Positions 12,785 to 19,683 of a stretch of DNA of 29,355 nt are shown here, piece after piece (the first letter of the stretch is position 1; the number at the start of each line of letters is the position of its first letter). Location: assembly GCA_964344175.1 (NCBI GenBank), contig CAYFMI010000054.1:1-29355 (forward strand), given 5' to 3'. A program made the position numbers and the translations under genes. The DNA is from NIOZ-UU35 sp964344175 (GTDB taxonomy: Bacteria > Chloroflexota > Anaerolineae > Anaerolineales > UBA11858). The notes beneath the pieces are model-generated. The model was not told where the DNA came from and made no database searches. It saw only the letters and a list, made by a program, of their open reading frames with translations.

Positions 12785-14008
12785 TCACGTGACCACACGC
12801 ACAAATTTGCGCCGCCCAACCCGCAGCACGCCAGGGCCGGGGAACTCGGCCAGAGCATCGGCGAGTTTTTCGCCATCCAGGCTGACGGCGTTTTGCCCCA
12901 CCATGCGGCGTCCCTCGCCGCGGCTGCTCACCAGCCCGCTCTCGGCGAGTACATCCAGCACGGATTGACCAGCCTGAAGTTTGTACTCATCCATATCTTC
13001 AGGGACATCCCCCTGCTGAAAGACGCGCTGAAAGGCTGCCTCAGCCTCGTCAGCTTCGGCGTCCCCGTAAAAAATTTCGGCAATTTCCTTTGCCAGCATC
13101 ATCTTGGCATCGCGTGGATGAAGCGCGCCCGATGCGACCTTTGCCTCGAAGGCTTTGACATCGGCGGGCGTCCAACGCGTCGCCAGGCGGGCGTAAGTTC
13201 CCATGGCATCATCAGGGACACTCATGACCTTTCCATACATATCTTGCGCGCCGCTATTGATGGGCACAATGTTTCCGGTCGATTTCGACATGCGCTGCAC
13301 GCCGTCGGTTCCAGGCAAAATGCCGGTGATGATGCCCACCAGCGGCTTCTGCCCTAAAGCCGCTTGTAACTTGCGACCGGCTACGATGATATTAAAGAGT
13401 TGATCGCTTCCGCCGACCTGTACATCGGTTTTCATGGCGACGGCGTCGTAACCCTGCATCAGGGCGTAGAAGGTCTCGTGCAGGTAGATTGGCTCCTCCG
13501 ATGCCAGGCGTTTGGCAAAATTCTCGCGCGCTAGAAATTGCTGCACGGTGAAATTCTGCCCCAGTCGGATCAGATCAACCAGTGAGAGTTCAGAAAGCCA
13601 CTCTCCGTTGTAGCGGACGATGGTCTTGTCGCGGTCGAGTACCCGAAAGGCCTGCTCGGCGTAGGTCTGGGCGTTTTGAGCGACGGTTTCCTCAGTCAGC
13701 ACGGGGCGGGCCTTGTTCTTGTCGGAAGGATCGCCGACCAGAGCCGTGTAGCTGCCGATCAAGAAAGTCACTTCATGCCCTAAATCTTGAAACTGGCGTA
13801 GCTTGCGCATGGTGATGGTGTGCCCCAGGTGCAGGTCGGTCGAAGTAGGATCGTAACCGCAGTAAACGCGCAGAGGGCGTTTTTCTTTTTCGGCATCTAT
13901 CAGGCGCTGGCGTAACTCGTCGGCCATTGCCTGGTACAGTTTGTCATCGCCGTATTCGGCGCCTTGCATTAACAGGGCTACTTGTTCATCTATTGTCATT
14001 TTGCTCAT
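12785..14008 (-). CDS. tyrS: Tyrosyl-tRNA synthetase
   Basis: This class I synthetase charges tRNA-Tyr (EC 6.1.1.1). The 407-residue length is normal. The HIGH motif appears as HLGH (60-63, in GYDPTSTDLHLGH) and KMSKS as RMSKS (239-243). The tyrosine-site segment VQVGGSDQLFN is at 197-206. The C-terminal S4 RNA-binding domain (about 345-407) includes VLDVLAESGLVSSRGEGRRM. The VYCGYDPTSTDLHLGH style is that of the second bacterial subgroup (TyrZ-like) rather than E. coli TyrS. ATG 14008 is preceded by AAGGAGAG; a TTG at 14023 is rejected. A terminator hairpin ends about 18 nt before the ATG, leaving no room for a separate promoter, so expression must read through it or be attenuated. Confidence 0.97.
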   Translation of the reverse strand: MSKMTIDEQVALLMQGAEYGDDKLYQAMADELRQRLIDAEKEKRPLRVYCGYDPTSTDLHLGHTITMRKLRQFQDLGHEVTFLIGSYTALVGDPSDKNKARPVLTEETVAQNAQTYAEQAFRVLDRDKTIVRYNGEWLSELSLVDLIRLGQNFTVQQFLARENFAKRLASEEPIYLHETFYALMQGYDAVAMKTDVQVGGSDQLFNIIVAGRKLQAALGQKPLVGIITGILPGTDGVQRMSKSTGNIVPINSGAQDMYGKVMSVPDDAMGTYARLATRWTPADVKAFEAKVASGALHPRDAKMMLAKEIAEIFYGDAEADEAEAAFQRVFQQGDVPEDMDEYKLQAGQSVLDVLAESGLVSSRGEGRRMVGQNAVSLDGEKLADALAEFPGPGVLRVGRRKFVRVVT

Positions 14009-14025
14009 ATGTCTCTCCTTCAAAC

Positions 14026-14053
14026 AAAAAGCGCCCTCGAAACTGGAGAGCGC
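14026..14053 (-). terminator. Terminator-like hairpin in the tyrS leader
   Basis: On the minus strand GCGCTCTC (14053-14046), a 7-nt loop and GAGGGCGC (14038-14031) pair over 8 bp with one G-U, followed by TTTTTG. It lies between the stop of the upstream membrane-protein gene and the tyrS ribosome site. It is either that gene's terminator or an attenuator of tyrS. Confidence 0.75.
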
Positions 14054-14058
14054 ATCGC

Positions 14059-14085
14059 AGGAACGCGGCCAACGACCCCGCTCCT
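14059..14085. repeat. REP-like hairpin in the tyrS leader
   Basis: AGGAACGCGG (14059-14068) and CCCCGCTCCT (14076-14085) pair over 10 positions with one mismatch and one G-U. The minus strand reads GTAGGAGCGG at its foot, a sequence style seen in REP elements of other bacteria. It touches the stop codon of the upstream gene. Confidence 0.5.
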
Positions 14086-14590
14086 ACGGGCGGGAATAAT
14101 AGCGGACTTTCTCGCTGTCGATGCGTTTGGTCAGGCCAGCTGAGGCGAGAATTTCTTTTAGGATGAGCGCGCCTTGGGCGAATCCGATTTCACCTTTGAG
14201 ATCGCCATGCACCCGGACTTCGCCAAGCGTTCTGAAAATGAAGCTGGTGTCTGGCCCCAAAACTTGGACACGCTGTCCCCAGGCGGATGCCAGCACACGC
14301 ACTTCCTGGATCTCATTCCACGTGAATGAGATGGTACGCAGCCCGTTACGAAACTGAAGCCCCTCGGGGCCGAGACTCAGCACGGTCTGACGATCTACCC
14401 AATTGCCCAGACTGATGCTCCCTGCCGAAAGCAGCATAATCACCAAAAGGGCAATTGCTCCCCAGGGTGTGCCTTCATCTGCCCAAAGCGTTACCCCCAG
14501 AAAAGCCATTGCAATCGCAGACAGCATCCAGGCCATTCGTTCGCCTTTGCGGGGGATCAATTGGGGGCGGTATTCTTTTTGGGTTTGCAT
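14084..14590 (-). CDS. Membrane protein with PH-like domain, function unknown
   Basis: This 168-residue protein has two membrane helices in its first half (about 20-38, AWMLSAIAMAFLGVTLW, and 45-63, WGAIALLVIMLLSAGSISL) and a soluble C-terminal half. That half, VLSLGPEGLQFRNGLRTISF followed by TWNEIQEVRVLAS, has the rhythm of bacterial PH-like domains that follow two helices, although no diagnostic motif confirms it. The start at 14590 is chosen because a promoter (TATACT) lies just upstream; the longer frame to 14620 would include it. It precedes tyrS with 75 nt between, and a terminator in the gap. No function is assigned. Confidence 0.7.
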   Translation of the reverse strand: MQTQKEYRPQLIPRKGERMAWMLSAIAMAFLGVTLWADEGTPWGAIALLVIMLLSAGSISLGNWVDRQTVLSLGPEGLQFRNGLRTISFTWNEIQEVRVLASAWGQRVQVLGPDTSFIFRTLGEVRVHGDLKGEIGFAQGALILKEILASAGLTKRIDSEKVRYYSRP

Positions 14591-14600
14591 TGCGACACGG

Positions 14601-14629
14601 AGTATAACATTAAGACGCAAAACGTAAAA
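14601..14629 (-). promoter_or_regulatory. Promoter upstream of the membrane-protein gene and tyrS
   Basis: On the minus strand TTTTAC (14629-14624), a 17-bp spacer and TATACT (14606-14601) precede the ATG at 14590 by 10 nt. This is the only good promoter seen upstream of the tyrS pair. Confidence 0.6.
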
Positions 14630-14777
14630 CAGGAAAGCATGGTTTTACGCAAGGTAATCGTATACTCTGAGATACAGAAGCTTGCTTCGTCGAAGCGCAT
14701 GGTTGCAGTTTTTCGACGGCAATTATGGCTTTTTCTCCGTTCAACGCGCTACCGTAGATTCGTATCCAATATTGAGG

Positions 14778-14898
14778 CTAGTGCACAGTTAAGTTGATTA
14801 TTAGGTGCGACGCACTTCTGCGGTTGCGTGAATATCGATGGGACTGCTCAACAAGTGCGTTGCACCTTCTGACAAGGATGATCTTTACAAAGCGCTAG
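14778..14898. mobile_element. 121-bp palindromic element with CTAG ends (copy Y)
   Basis: The left end is CTAGTGCAC (14778) and the right end GCGCTAG (14898). The inner arms AGGTGCGACGCACTT (14803-14817) and AAGTGCGTTGCACCT (14853-14867) pair over 14 of 15 positions. It shares the inner arms, the following TCTGCGGTTG, and the outer architecture with copy X at 12628-12750, so the two are members of one family. The rest of the 14630-14959 gap shows no gene. Confidence 0.82.
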
Positions 14899-14959
14899 TA
14901 CGCTACCGGTGCAATGGACTTGTTCTATATTTTCTTGAACGACACCAGGTGTACAATGC

Positions 14960-15280
14960 CTACCCAATCCCATGTTGAATTAGCAATAGCGCGCCCATCC
15001 CAGCGATAATGGTCCAAACGATGTTTTTGGTCTTCCAGGCTACCAGGATGGCAATTATCCCGGCCAGCAGACGGGCGTTTCCGAAAGAAATATCCATCTC
15101 GCCCCCCGGCAGCACCAGCTCAGGGATAATGATGGCCGTCAGCACCGATACCGGCACAAAGCGCAGGGCACGGCGCAACAGGGGCGGGGTTTGCCAGCGC
15201 TCTAACAGCACAATGAACGATAGCCGCGTAGAAAATGTTAGCACACCCACCGCAATCATCACCAACCAGGGAGAAATCAC
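14960..15280 (-). CDS. azlD: AzlD-family small subunit of branched-chain amino acid exporter
   Basis: AzlD pairs with AzlC to form a branched-chain amino acid export system in the membrane. This 106-residue protein has three to four hydrophobic helices and the family opening SPWLVMIAVGVLTFSTRLSF, with the conserved TR of the first helix, then RRALRFVPVSVLTAIIIPEL. The GTG at 15280 is chosen: GGGGAGAGG lies 4-5 nt upstream and its GTGA overlaps the azlC stop, a classic coupled start. An ATG at 15295 would add five residues but has no ribosome site. It is the distal gene of the pair. Confidence 0.9.
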   Translation of the reverse strand: MISPWLVMIAVGVLTFSTRLSFIVLLERWQTPPLLRRALRFVPVSVLTAIIIPELVLPGGEMDISFGNARLLAGIIAILVAWKTKNIVWTIIAGMGALLLIQHGIG

Positions 15281-15996
15281 CGCGCCTCTCCCCATAAACC
15301 GACGAGAATTCCTATTAGGGCAGCAATCAACAGACCAAGTTTATAGGGCAATCCCACCGCAATGACAGCTACAAAGCCAGCCGCAACCGCCGCCAGCAGA
15401 CTGGCACGGTCTTCTAACGCGGGGACAACCAGAGCAATAAAGGTTAATGCCAGGGTGAAATCGAGCGACCAACTCGGCGGCACTTGCGCCCCTAAGAAAA
15501 TGCCCACCGCGCTGCTGATCTGCCAGGCACTCCACAAAGCTAAACCCGCACCGAGAAAATACCAATGTTTGATGCGCCGGTCGCCGCCCTTGTTGTAGTA
15601 GGTAATGGTCACAGCATAGGCTTCATCGGTCAGCAGGTAGGCTAACAACGCTTTCCAGGGCGCACTCAAATGCGATGTATAGGGAGCAACCGAGGCGCTG
15701 TACAAGGCGTGGCGCAAATTGATGACAAACCCCGTCAAGATCATGACCAACGCTGGTGTTCCCGCACCGGCGAGTTGCACCAGCATAAATTGCGCCGAGC
15801 CTGCGAACACCACCGCCGACATAGCCTGTGCCTCGGCAGCGGATAATCCCGCCCCTACCGCCAGGATCCCATAGATCATACCAAACGGAAACACGCCCAC
15901 CAAAATGGGGAGTTCGTCCCTGACACCTGCCAGAAATTCGCGCAGCCTGGGGCTGTGAGACGGCAATATTTTTACACGGCTCTTTTTTTCCATCAT
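15277..15996 (-). CDS. azlC: AzlC-family large subunit of branched-chain amino acid exporter
   Basis: This 239-residue membrane protein has the AzlC signatures PFGMIYGILAVGAGLS, the helix-turn MSAVVFAGSAQFMLVQL, and FVINLRHALYSASVAPY. With AzlD it exports branched-chain amino acids and some analogues, judging from the Bacillus and Corynebacterium (BrnFE) relatives. About seven helices are visible. The ATG at 15996 directly follows another in-frame ATG (15993); neither has a clear ribosome site. A copy of dispersed repeat R occupies the leader. rsmG ends 60 bp upstream on the same strand, so they may be cotranscribed. Confidence 0.93.
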   Translation of the reverse strand: MMEKKSRVKILPSHSPRLREFLAGVRDELPILVGVFPFGMIYGILAVGAGLSAAEAQAMSAVVFAGSAQFMLVQLAGAGTPALVMILTGFVINLRHALYSASVAPYTSHLSAPWKALLAYLLTDEAYAVTITYYNKGGDRRIKHWYFLGAGLALWSAWQISSAVGIFLGAQVPPSWSLDFTLALTFIALVVPALEDRASLLAAVAAGFVAVIAVGLPYKLGLLIAALIGILVGLWGEAR

Positions 15997-15997
15997 T

Positions 15998-16045
15998 CGC
16001 GATGCAAGATATTCTTGGGTTTTCCTTGCGGAAGTGCGTAACGCC
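15998..16045 (+). repeat. Partial copy of dispersed element R (copy R3)
   Basis: CGATGCAAGATATTCT is followed by TTGGGTTTTCCTTGCGGAAG and TGCGTAACGCCT. It aligns with the right two thirds of the 72-bp element at 20987-21058 with several substitutions. It lies between rsmG and azlC, ending 2 bp before the azlC start codon. Confidence 0.68.
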
Positions 16046-16056
16046 TAAAAGAAGTA

Positions 16057-16767
16057 TTACAAAGGGCGCTTGGCCGGAATGCCCACCCGGCGTGGATATT
16101 TCTCGGGAGTGGCGGCATCTTTGTGAACAATGACCAAATAACGCTGTTCTACAACCCCTGGTAGCGTTACTGGAATGAGACGCTGCAAGCGTCCGCCTAA
16201 CATGTCCAGTGCATTGGTCGCAGATTGCGCTTCTGCCGGGGCGCTTTCGCCCTTCATCGCCAGTGCATTGCCACCCACGCGCACCAGCGGGAGCAGGTAC
16301 TCCATCAAGATGGGCATCAACGCCACCGCCCGCGCGATGGCCCAATCAAACTGCTGGCGATATTTCGCATCTCTGCCAACAACCTCAGCGCGTTCACACA
16401 CGACATCCACACCATCCAACCCCAAACGCTCGACAATATGCGCACAAAAACGGGCTTTCTTTTCGACCGATTCTACCAATGTGAGTTGAATGTTCGGTTG
16501 CAAAATTTTTAACGGCAAACCCGGAAAGCCCGCGCCAGTACCTACATCTACCACGCGTTCGACCGATGTATTGCGCAGCGCCATGAAGGCGCTCAACGAA
16601 TCTAGAAAATGTTTTACCCGCACCATCTCCGGGTTGTGAATGGCTGTGAGACTGTAGCGTTCATTCCACTCGATTAATGTTTGGGCATAGAGATCCAACG
16701 AGGAAAGTTGTTGGGATGTGAGATTGAGACCCATTAAGGTTTCGAGTTCCTGGGGCAGTTTGTGCAT
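16057..16767 (-). CDS. rsmG: 16S rRNA (guanine-527-N7) methyltransferase RsmG (GidB)
   Basis: RsmG methylates G527 of 16S rRNA using S-adenosylmethionine; its loss gives low-level streptomycin resistance in other bacteria. The 236 residues match the family. The N-terminal YAQTLIEWNERYSLTAI and VKHFLDSLSA are typical. The SAM-binding loop is VVDVGTGAGFPGLPLKIL (72-89), followed by LVESVEKKARFC and WAIARAVALMPILMEYLLPL. The start at 16767 is used because TATAAT ends 7 nt upstream, leaving no leader; the extension to 16803 would cross the promoter. It is often near gidA or parAB, but not here. Confidence 0.95.
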   Translation of the reverse strand: MHKLPQELETLMGLNLTSQQLSSLDLYAQTLIEWNERYSLTAIHNPEMVRVKHFLDSLSAFMALRNTSVERVVDVGTGAGFPGLPLKILQPNIQLTLVESVEKKARFCAHIVERLGLDGVDVVCERAEVVGRDAKYRQQFDWAIARAVALMPILMEYLLPLVRVGGNALAMKGESAPAEAQSATNALDMLGGRLQRLIPVTLPGVVEQRYLVIVHKDAATPEKYPRRVGIPAKRPL

Positions 16768-16774
16768 GGGCTGA

Positions 16775-16803
16775 ATTATATTCGATAAATGAAAAATACC
16801 CAA
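16775..16803 (-). promoter_or_regulatory. Promoter giving a leaderless rsmG mRNA
   Basis: On the minus strand TTGGGT (16803-16798), a 17-bp spacer and TATAAT (16780-16775) end 7 nt before the ATG. The -35 overlaps the end of the terminator at 16798-16848. Confidence 0.6.
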
Positions 16804-16848
16804 AAACAGATTGCGGGGCGCTATGCGCCCCGCAATCTGTTTTTGGGT
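16798..16848. terminator. Perfect 24-bp inverted repeat, bidirectional terminator
   Basis: The arms 16798-16821 and 16825-16848 are exact complements over 24 bp around a TAT loop. The GC-rich core (TTGCGGGGCGC) is flanked by A- and T-runs, so each strand presents stem plus T-run. It follows the DUF4349 lipoprotein gene (minus strand) and precedes rsmG. Confidence 0.9.
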
Positions 16849-16877
16849 GAATGCCCAACGAATGGCAAAAGCTCAAT

Positions 16878-17810
16878 TCATTCGGCAGATTTTTCAGCTT
16901 GTTTTTTGGCTTTGCGCCGATGACGCCAGTTGCGGAAACCGCGCCATAGGAGAACAAGCGGGAAGCCAATGACAACAAGTACCGGCAGGATGAAGATCAA
17001 CAGCCAGATGACAAAATCGACAAAGCCCTGCAGGAAATTGATTAGCGCTTCAACGGCATCTTTGGCAACGCCGACAGGTTCCCAACCGCCAATTTGTATA
17101 GGCTGGTCGGCTTCGTCGGCGATGATGTCTATGCTAATGGACGAGAGTGCAGAGGCCTGTTCGTAATACTGCATCTGCCCCTTGATGACTTCGATCTCTT
17201 CACCCACCTCGACCAGGCGGTTGTAGACTTGCAAGACATCTTCGGTGTCGGTGGCATCTTCCATGATCTGCGTCAGTTGGGCTTCGGCAGTTTCTAGATT
17301 ACGTAAGCGCGATTGCAGGTCGGTATATTGGCTGGTGACATCTTCACCGGAGATATTTTCCGAACGCACTTCACCCGCCCCGGCCTTGATGTGATCCAGC
17401 GCTTCGTCGAGGCGTTCGGCTGGAACTCGAATGGTGATCGTGGCCTGGTCAACAGTCATACCACTGCCCAGGGTGGTTTGCCACATGTTCGATGTGACCA
17501 CAAAACCGCCCATGCTCTCGGCCATTGCCATAATGTCGTCCATCACCAGCGCAGGTTCGGCGACGATGATCGAGAGCGATGCATTCTTAATGACCATGCG
17601 TTGCACGACGACTGTTCCAGTAGCATTTGAAAAACTGCCGCTTTCAGCAGGCTCCCCCGGTGCTTCCATTTCGGCAACGGCTCGATCTTCGAATCCGCCC
17701 CCATAACTGTCGGCATCGTAGGCGACCATCGCCTCGGGCATATTGCTGCCCGCGCATGCCGAGAGTAAAAATACCAGCACAAGTAAAGATAAGATCATTC
17801 GTTTGTTCAT
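16878..17810 (-). CDS. DUF4349 lipoprotein with C-terminal membrane helix
   Basis: This 310-residue protein starts with a lipoprotein signal (KRMILSLLVLVFLL then LSAC, Cys19), so it is predicted to be lipid-anchored. The DUF4349 domain follows (about 70-240): IKNASLSIIVAEP, MAESMGGFVVTSN, TITIRVPAERLDEALDHI and GEVRSENISGEDVTSQYTDL, then a coiled coil with LRNLETAEAQLTQIM (about 165-215). A long membrane helix follows (about 262-290, FVIWLLIFILPVLVVIGFPL) and a basic tail rich in R and K. Function is unknown; the layout suits an envelope or surface sensor. ATG 17810 has AAAGGAG upstream. It is followed by the 24-bp terminator. Confidence 0.9.
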   Translation of the reverse strand: MNKRMILSLLVLVFLLSACAGSNMPEAMVAYDADSYGGGFEDRAVAEMEAPGEPAESGSFSNATGTVVVQRMVIKNASLSIIVAEPALVMDDIMAMAESMGGFVVTSNMWQTTLGSGMTVDQATITIRVPAERLDEALDHIKAGAGEVRSENISGEDVTSQYTDLQSRLRNLETAEAQLTQIMEDATDTEDVLQVYNRLVEVGEEIEVIKGQMQYYEQASALSSISIDIIADEADQPIQIGGWEPVGVAKDAVEALINFLQGFVDFVIWLLIFILPVLVVIGFPLVLLWRGFRNWRHRRKAKKQAEKSAE

Positions 17811-17844
17811 CCTGGGCGCTCCTTTACATATTGATATAATTGCG

Positions 17845-17867
17845 GCGCTGTCGAAATTGAGCAGCGC
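17845..17867. repeat. Short inverted repeat upstream of the DUF4349 gene
   Basis: GCGCTG (17845-17850) and CAGCGC (17862-17867) pair with an 11-nt loop. It lies just upstream of a possible -10 (TATATC on the minus strand), so it could be an operator. Evidence is positional only. Confidence 0.35.
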
Positions 17868-17920
17868 ATTTGCACAGATTGCCAACTAGACGTACATCTT
17901 CCCCAAAAAGTTCCCCGTTG

Positions 17921-18652
17921 TTACCATCCATTTGCCAGACGCTCAATGTGGCGGCTTGGCAAGTTGGCCTGGCGCATACGCGCTTGTACTGCCGCTACAT
18001 CATAGGCCACACGGTGGAATTCGATCATCGTTGTTTCAGGGTCGTAGATCGCGTACGCGGCGCGGGGATCGCGGTCGCGCGGCTGGCCCACAGAACCAGG
18101 GTTGATAATTGCCCGCGGCGCCATATCAAATGTCGTGTCTTCGGTAGGAATAATTAGATTTGATTGGGAGTTGTGTTCAGAGAGATGAAAAATACAAGGA
18201 AGGTGGGAATGCCCCACAAAGCAATAGGCTGTTTCGAAAAAGTGGAAGTTTTCTGTGGCGATGCGGGTATCGAGAATATATTCCCAGACCGGTTGGCGGG
18301 GGCTGCCATGCGCCAGCAGCACAGTTTCGCTGACTTGCTCCGTAGCAGGCAAATCATTGAGATACGCCATATTCTCCGGGGCGAGTGTTTCTTGCGTCCA
18401 GCGGACAGCGATCCGCGCCTCGGTGTTAAACGCCCGCGTATTCAATTGATCCAACACCGCGGCATCGTGGTTCCCCATAAGCGCTGCCAAACCTGGCAAA
18501 GTACGCAAACGCTCAACACATTCGTTTGGATCAGGCCCATACCCCACGAGATCACCGAGAAACCAGGCCGCGTCAAAACCTCCTGCATCATCCAAAACAG
18601 CTTCGAAAGCAGTCAAGTTCGCATGAATGTCAGAGAGTATCAAGACGCGCAT
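17921..18652 (-). CDS. Metallophosphatase, calcineurin-like phosphoesterase family
   Basis: This 243-residue enzyme has all five metal-site motifs: SDIHAN (Asp8, His10), GDLVGYGPDP (Asp34), GNHD (61-63), HGSP (His115) and GHSH (His148, His150), and ends with NPGSVGQPRD. It matches the YfcE/MJ0936-type subgroup (Metallophos_2), which hydrolyses phosphodiesters or other phosphoesters with two metal ions; the natural substrate is unknown. There is no signal peptide, so it is cytoplasmic. The start at 18652 begins exactly at MRVLILSDIH; a longer frame to 18838 would run over dppC. TAAGAT ends 7 nt before the ATG, again suggesting a leaderless mRNA. Confidence 0.93.
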   Translation of the reverse strand: MRVLILSDIHANLTAFEAVLDDAGGFDAAWFLGDLVGYGPDPNECVERLRTLPGLAALMGNHDAAVLDQLNTRAFNTEARIAVRWTQETLAPENMAYLNDLPATEQVSETVLLAHGSPRQPVWEYILDTRIATENFHFFETAYCFVGHSHLPCIFHLSEHNSQSNLIIPTEDTTFDMAPRAIINPGSVGQPRDRDPRAAYAIYDPETTMIEFHRVAYDVAAVQARMRQANLPSRHIERLANGW

Positions 18653-18659
18653 TGTGATA

Positions 18660-18665
18660 ATCTTA
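18660..18665 (-). promoter_or_regulatory. -10 box of the metallophosphatase gene
   Basis: On the minus strand TAAGAT (18665-18660) ends 7 nt before the start codon; TTCACG at 18 bp upstream is a weak -35. No ribosome site is present between. Confidence 0.4.
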
Positions 18666-18726
18666 ACACAGATTTCTATGTTGCGTGAACGTATTCTCAA
18701 GAGCCGCCCCCCTATACGCGGCACCT

Positions 18727-19683
18727 CTAGCGCTGGCGAAGGCGCGGGTTGACGATATCGTCCAGGGCGCGGCCAACGAGATAGAAAGCGCTGCAAAAGA
18801 GCATAATTGCCAACGCCGGGGGAATGAGGGCGTTCCACTGCCCGTTTTGGCTAAACCAGCGGAAGGTGCGCTGCCCCAGCCAGATCATCGCCCCCCAGGT
18901 CATATAGTCGTGTGTGCGGCTGAAGAATGAGAGCAGCGACTCGGTCAGCACCGCGCTGACCACAGTCATCACTGCATGCACCAAAGCCATCGGCATCAGA
19001 CCGGGGAAGATATGCCGCATCAGGATATGTAAGTGCCCCCCTCCCGCCGTGCGCGCCGCCTCGATATACGGCTTGCTGCGAATTGTGAGCGTATGCGACT
19101 TGACCACCACGGCCTGACTCCCTAAGCCGGTCAGGATGCCAAAAATGACGGCGATGAGGAACCAATCTAGTTTCACGAGCAGCCCAATGATAAGCATAAT
19201 CACCAATGCGGGCAGCAGCACAAAGACATCGGAGATGCCCATCAGCAGTAGGTCAATCGCCCCCCCATAGTAGCCCGCCATCCCCCCAAAAATCGTTGAG
19301 AGCGTTACTGCTATCAGGGCTGCGGTAATGCCCACACTGAACGACATCCTGGCCCCGTAGAGCAGTTGGCTAAAAACATCGCGCCCCATGCCATCAGTGC
19401 CAAAAATATGCCGCGCTGAAAATGGGGCCGGGTTGTGCAAAACCTGGCTATCGAAGCCGAGATAGGGGTCGTAAAGGACGGGGGTCCAAATTGTTTTCAT
19501 CAAAACCGGATGCGCCACCGCCATCAGGGCAAAGAAAATGATCAGGGTCAAGCCGATCAGGCCCAAAGGGTGGCGGCGAAACTCCTGCCAGGTGGCGGTT
19601 ATCTGCTTGAAGCGGGAATGCACTCCTTGCCAGTAATATCCCCGTGAACGCTGCGTAGGTTGCAATGGACGGAATGTGGTCAT
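18727..19683 (-). CDS. ABC transporter permease, dipeptide/oligopeptide type (DppC-like)
   Basis: This 318-residue inner-membrane protein is the second permease of a peptide/nickel-type ABC importer. It begins with a cytoplasmic N-tail, then the first helix (PLGLIGLTLIIFFALMAV), the typical FGTDGMGRDVFSQLLYGARMS, and the binding-protein-dependent transport domain with the EAA-type loop EAARTAGGGHLHILMRHIFP, which contacts the ATPase. Five to six helices are visible. Its start overlaps the dppB stop as ATGA, so the pair is translationally coupled. No solute-binding protein or ATPase gene is in the window, so the substrate is open. The stop lies 74 bp before the metallophosphatase start. Confidence 0.92.
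   Translation of the reverse strand: MTTFRPLQPTQRSRGYYWQGVHSRFKQITATWQEFRRHPLGLIGLTLIIFFALMAVAHPVLMKTIWTPVLYDPYLGFDSQVLHNPAPFSARHIFGTDGMGRDVFSQLLYGARMSFSVGITAALIAVTLSTIFGGMAGYYGGAIDLLLMGISDVFVLLPALVIMLIIGLLVKLDWFLIAVIFGILTGLGSQAVVVKSHTLTIRSKPYIEAARTAGGGHLHILMRHIFPGLMPMALVHAVMTVVSAVLTESLLSFFSRTHDYMTWGAMIWLGQRTFRWFSQNGQWNALIPPALAIMLFCSAFYLVGRALDDIVNPRLRQR

Noticed and set aside
14009..14083. T-box riboswitch for tyrS
   Set aside because: Only about 75 nt lie between genes, with no TGG-ACC-type T-box core or specifier stem; only a hairpin and terminator are present.
14561..14797. Small plus-strand reading frame between the PH-like gene and azlD
   Set aside because: It overlaps the 5' end of the membrane-protein gene antisense, lacks a ribosome site, and the residues look like random translation.
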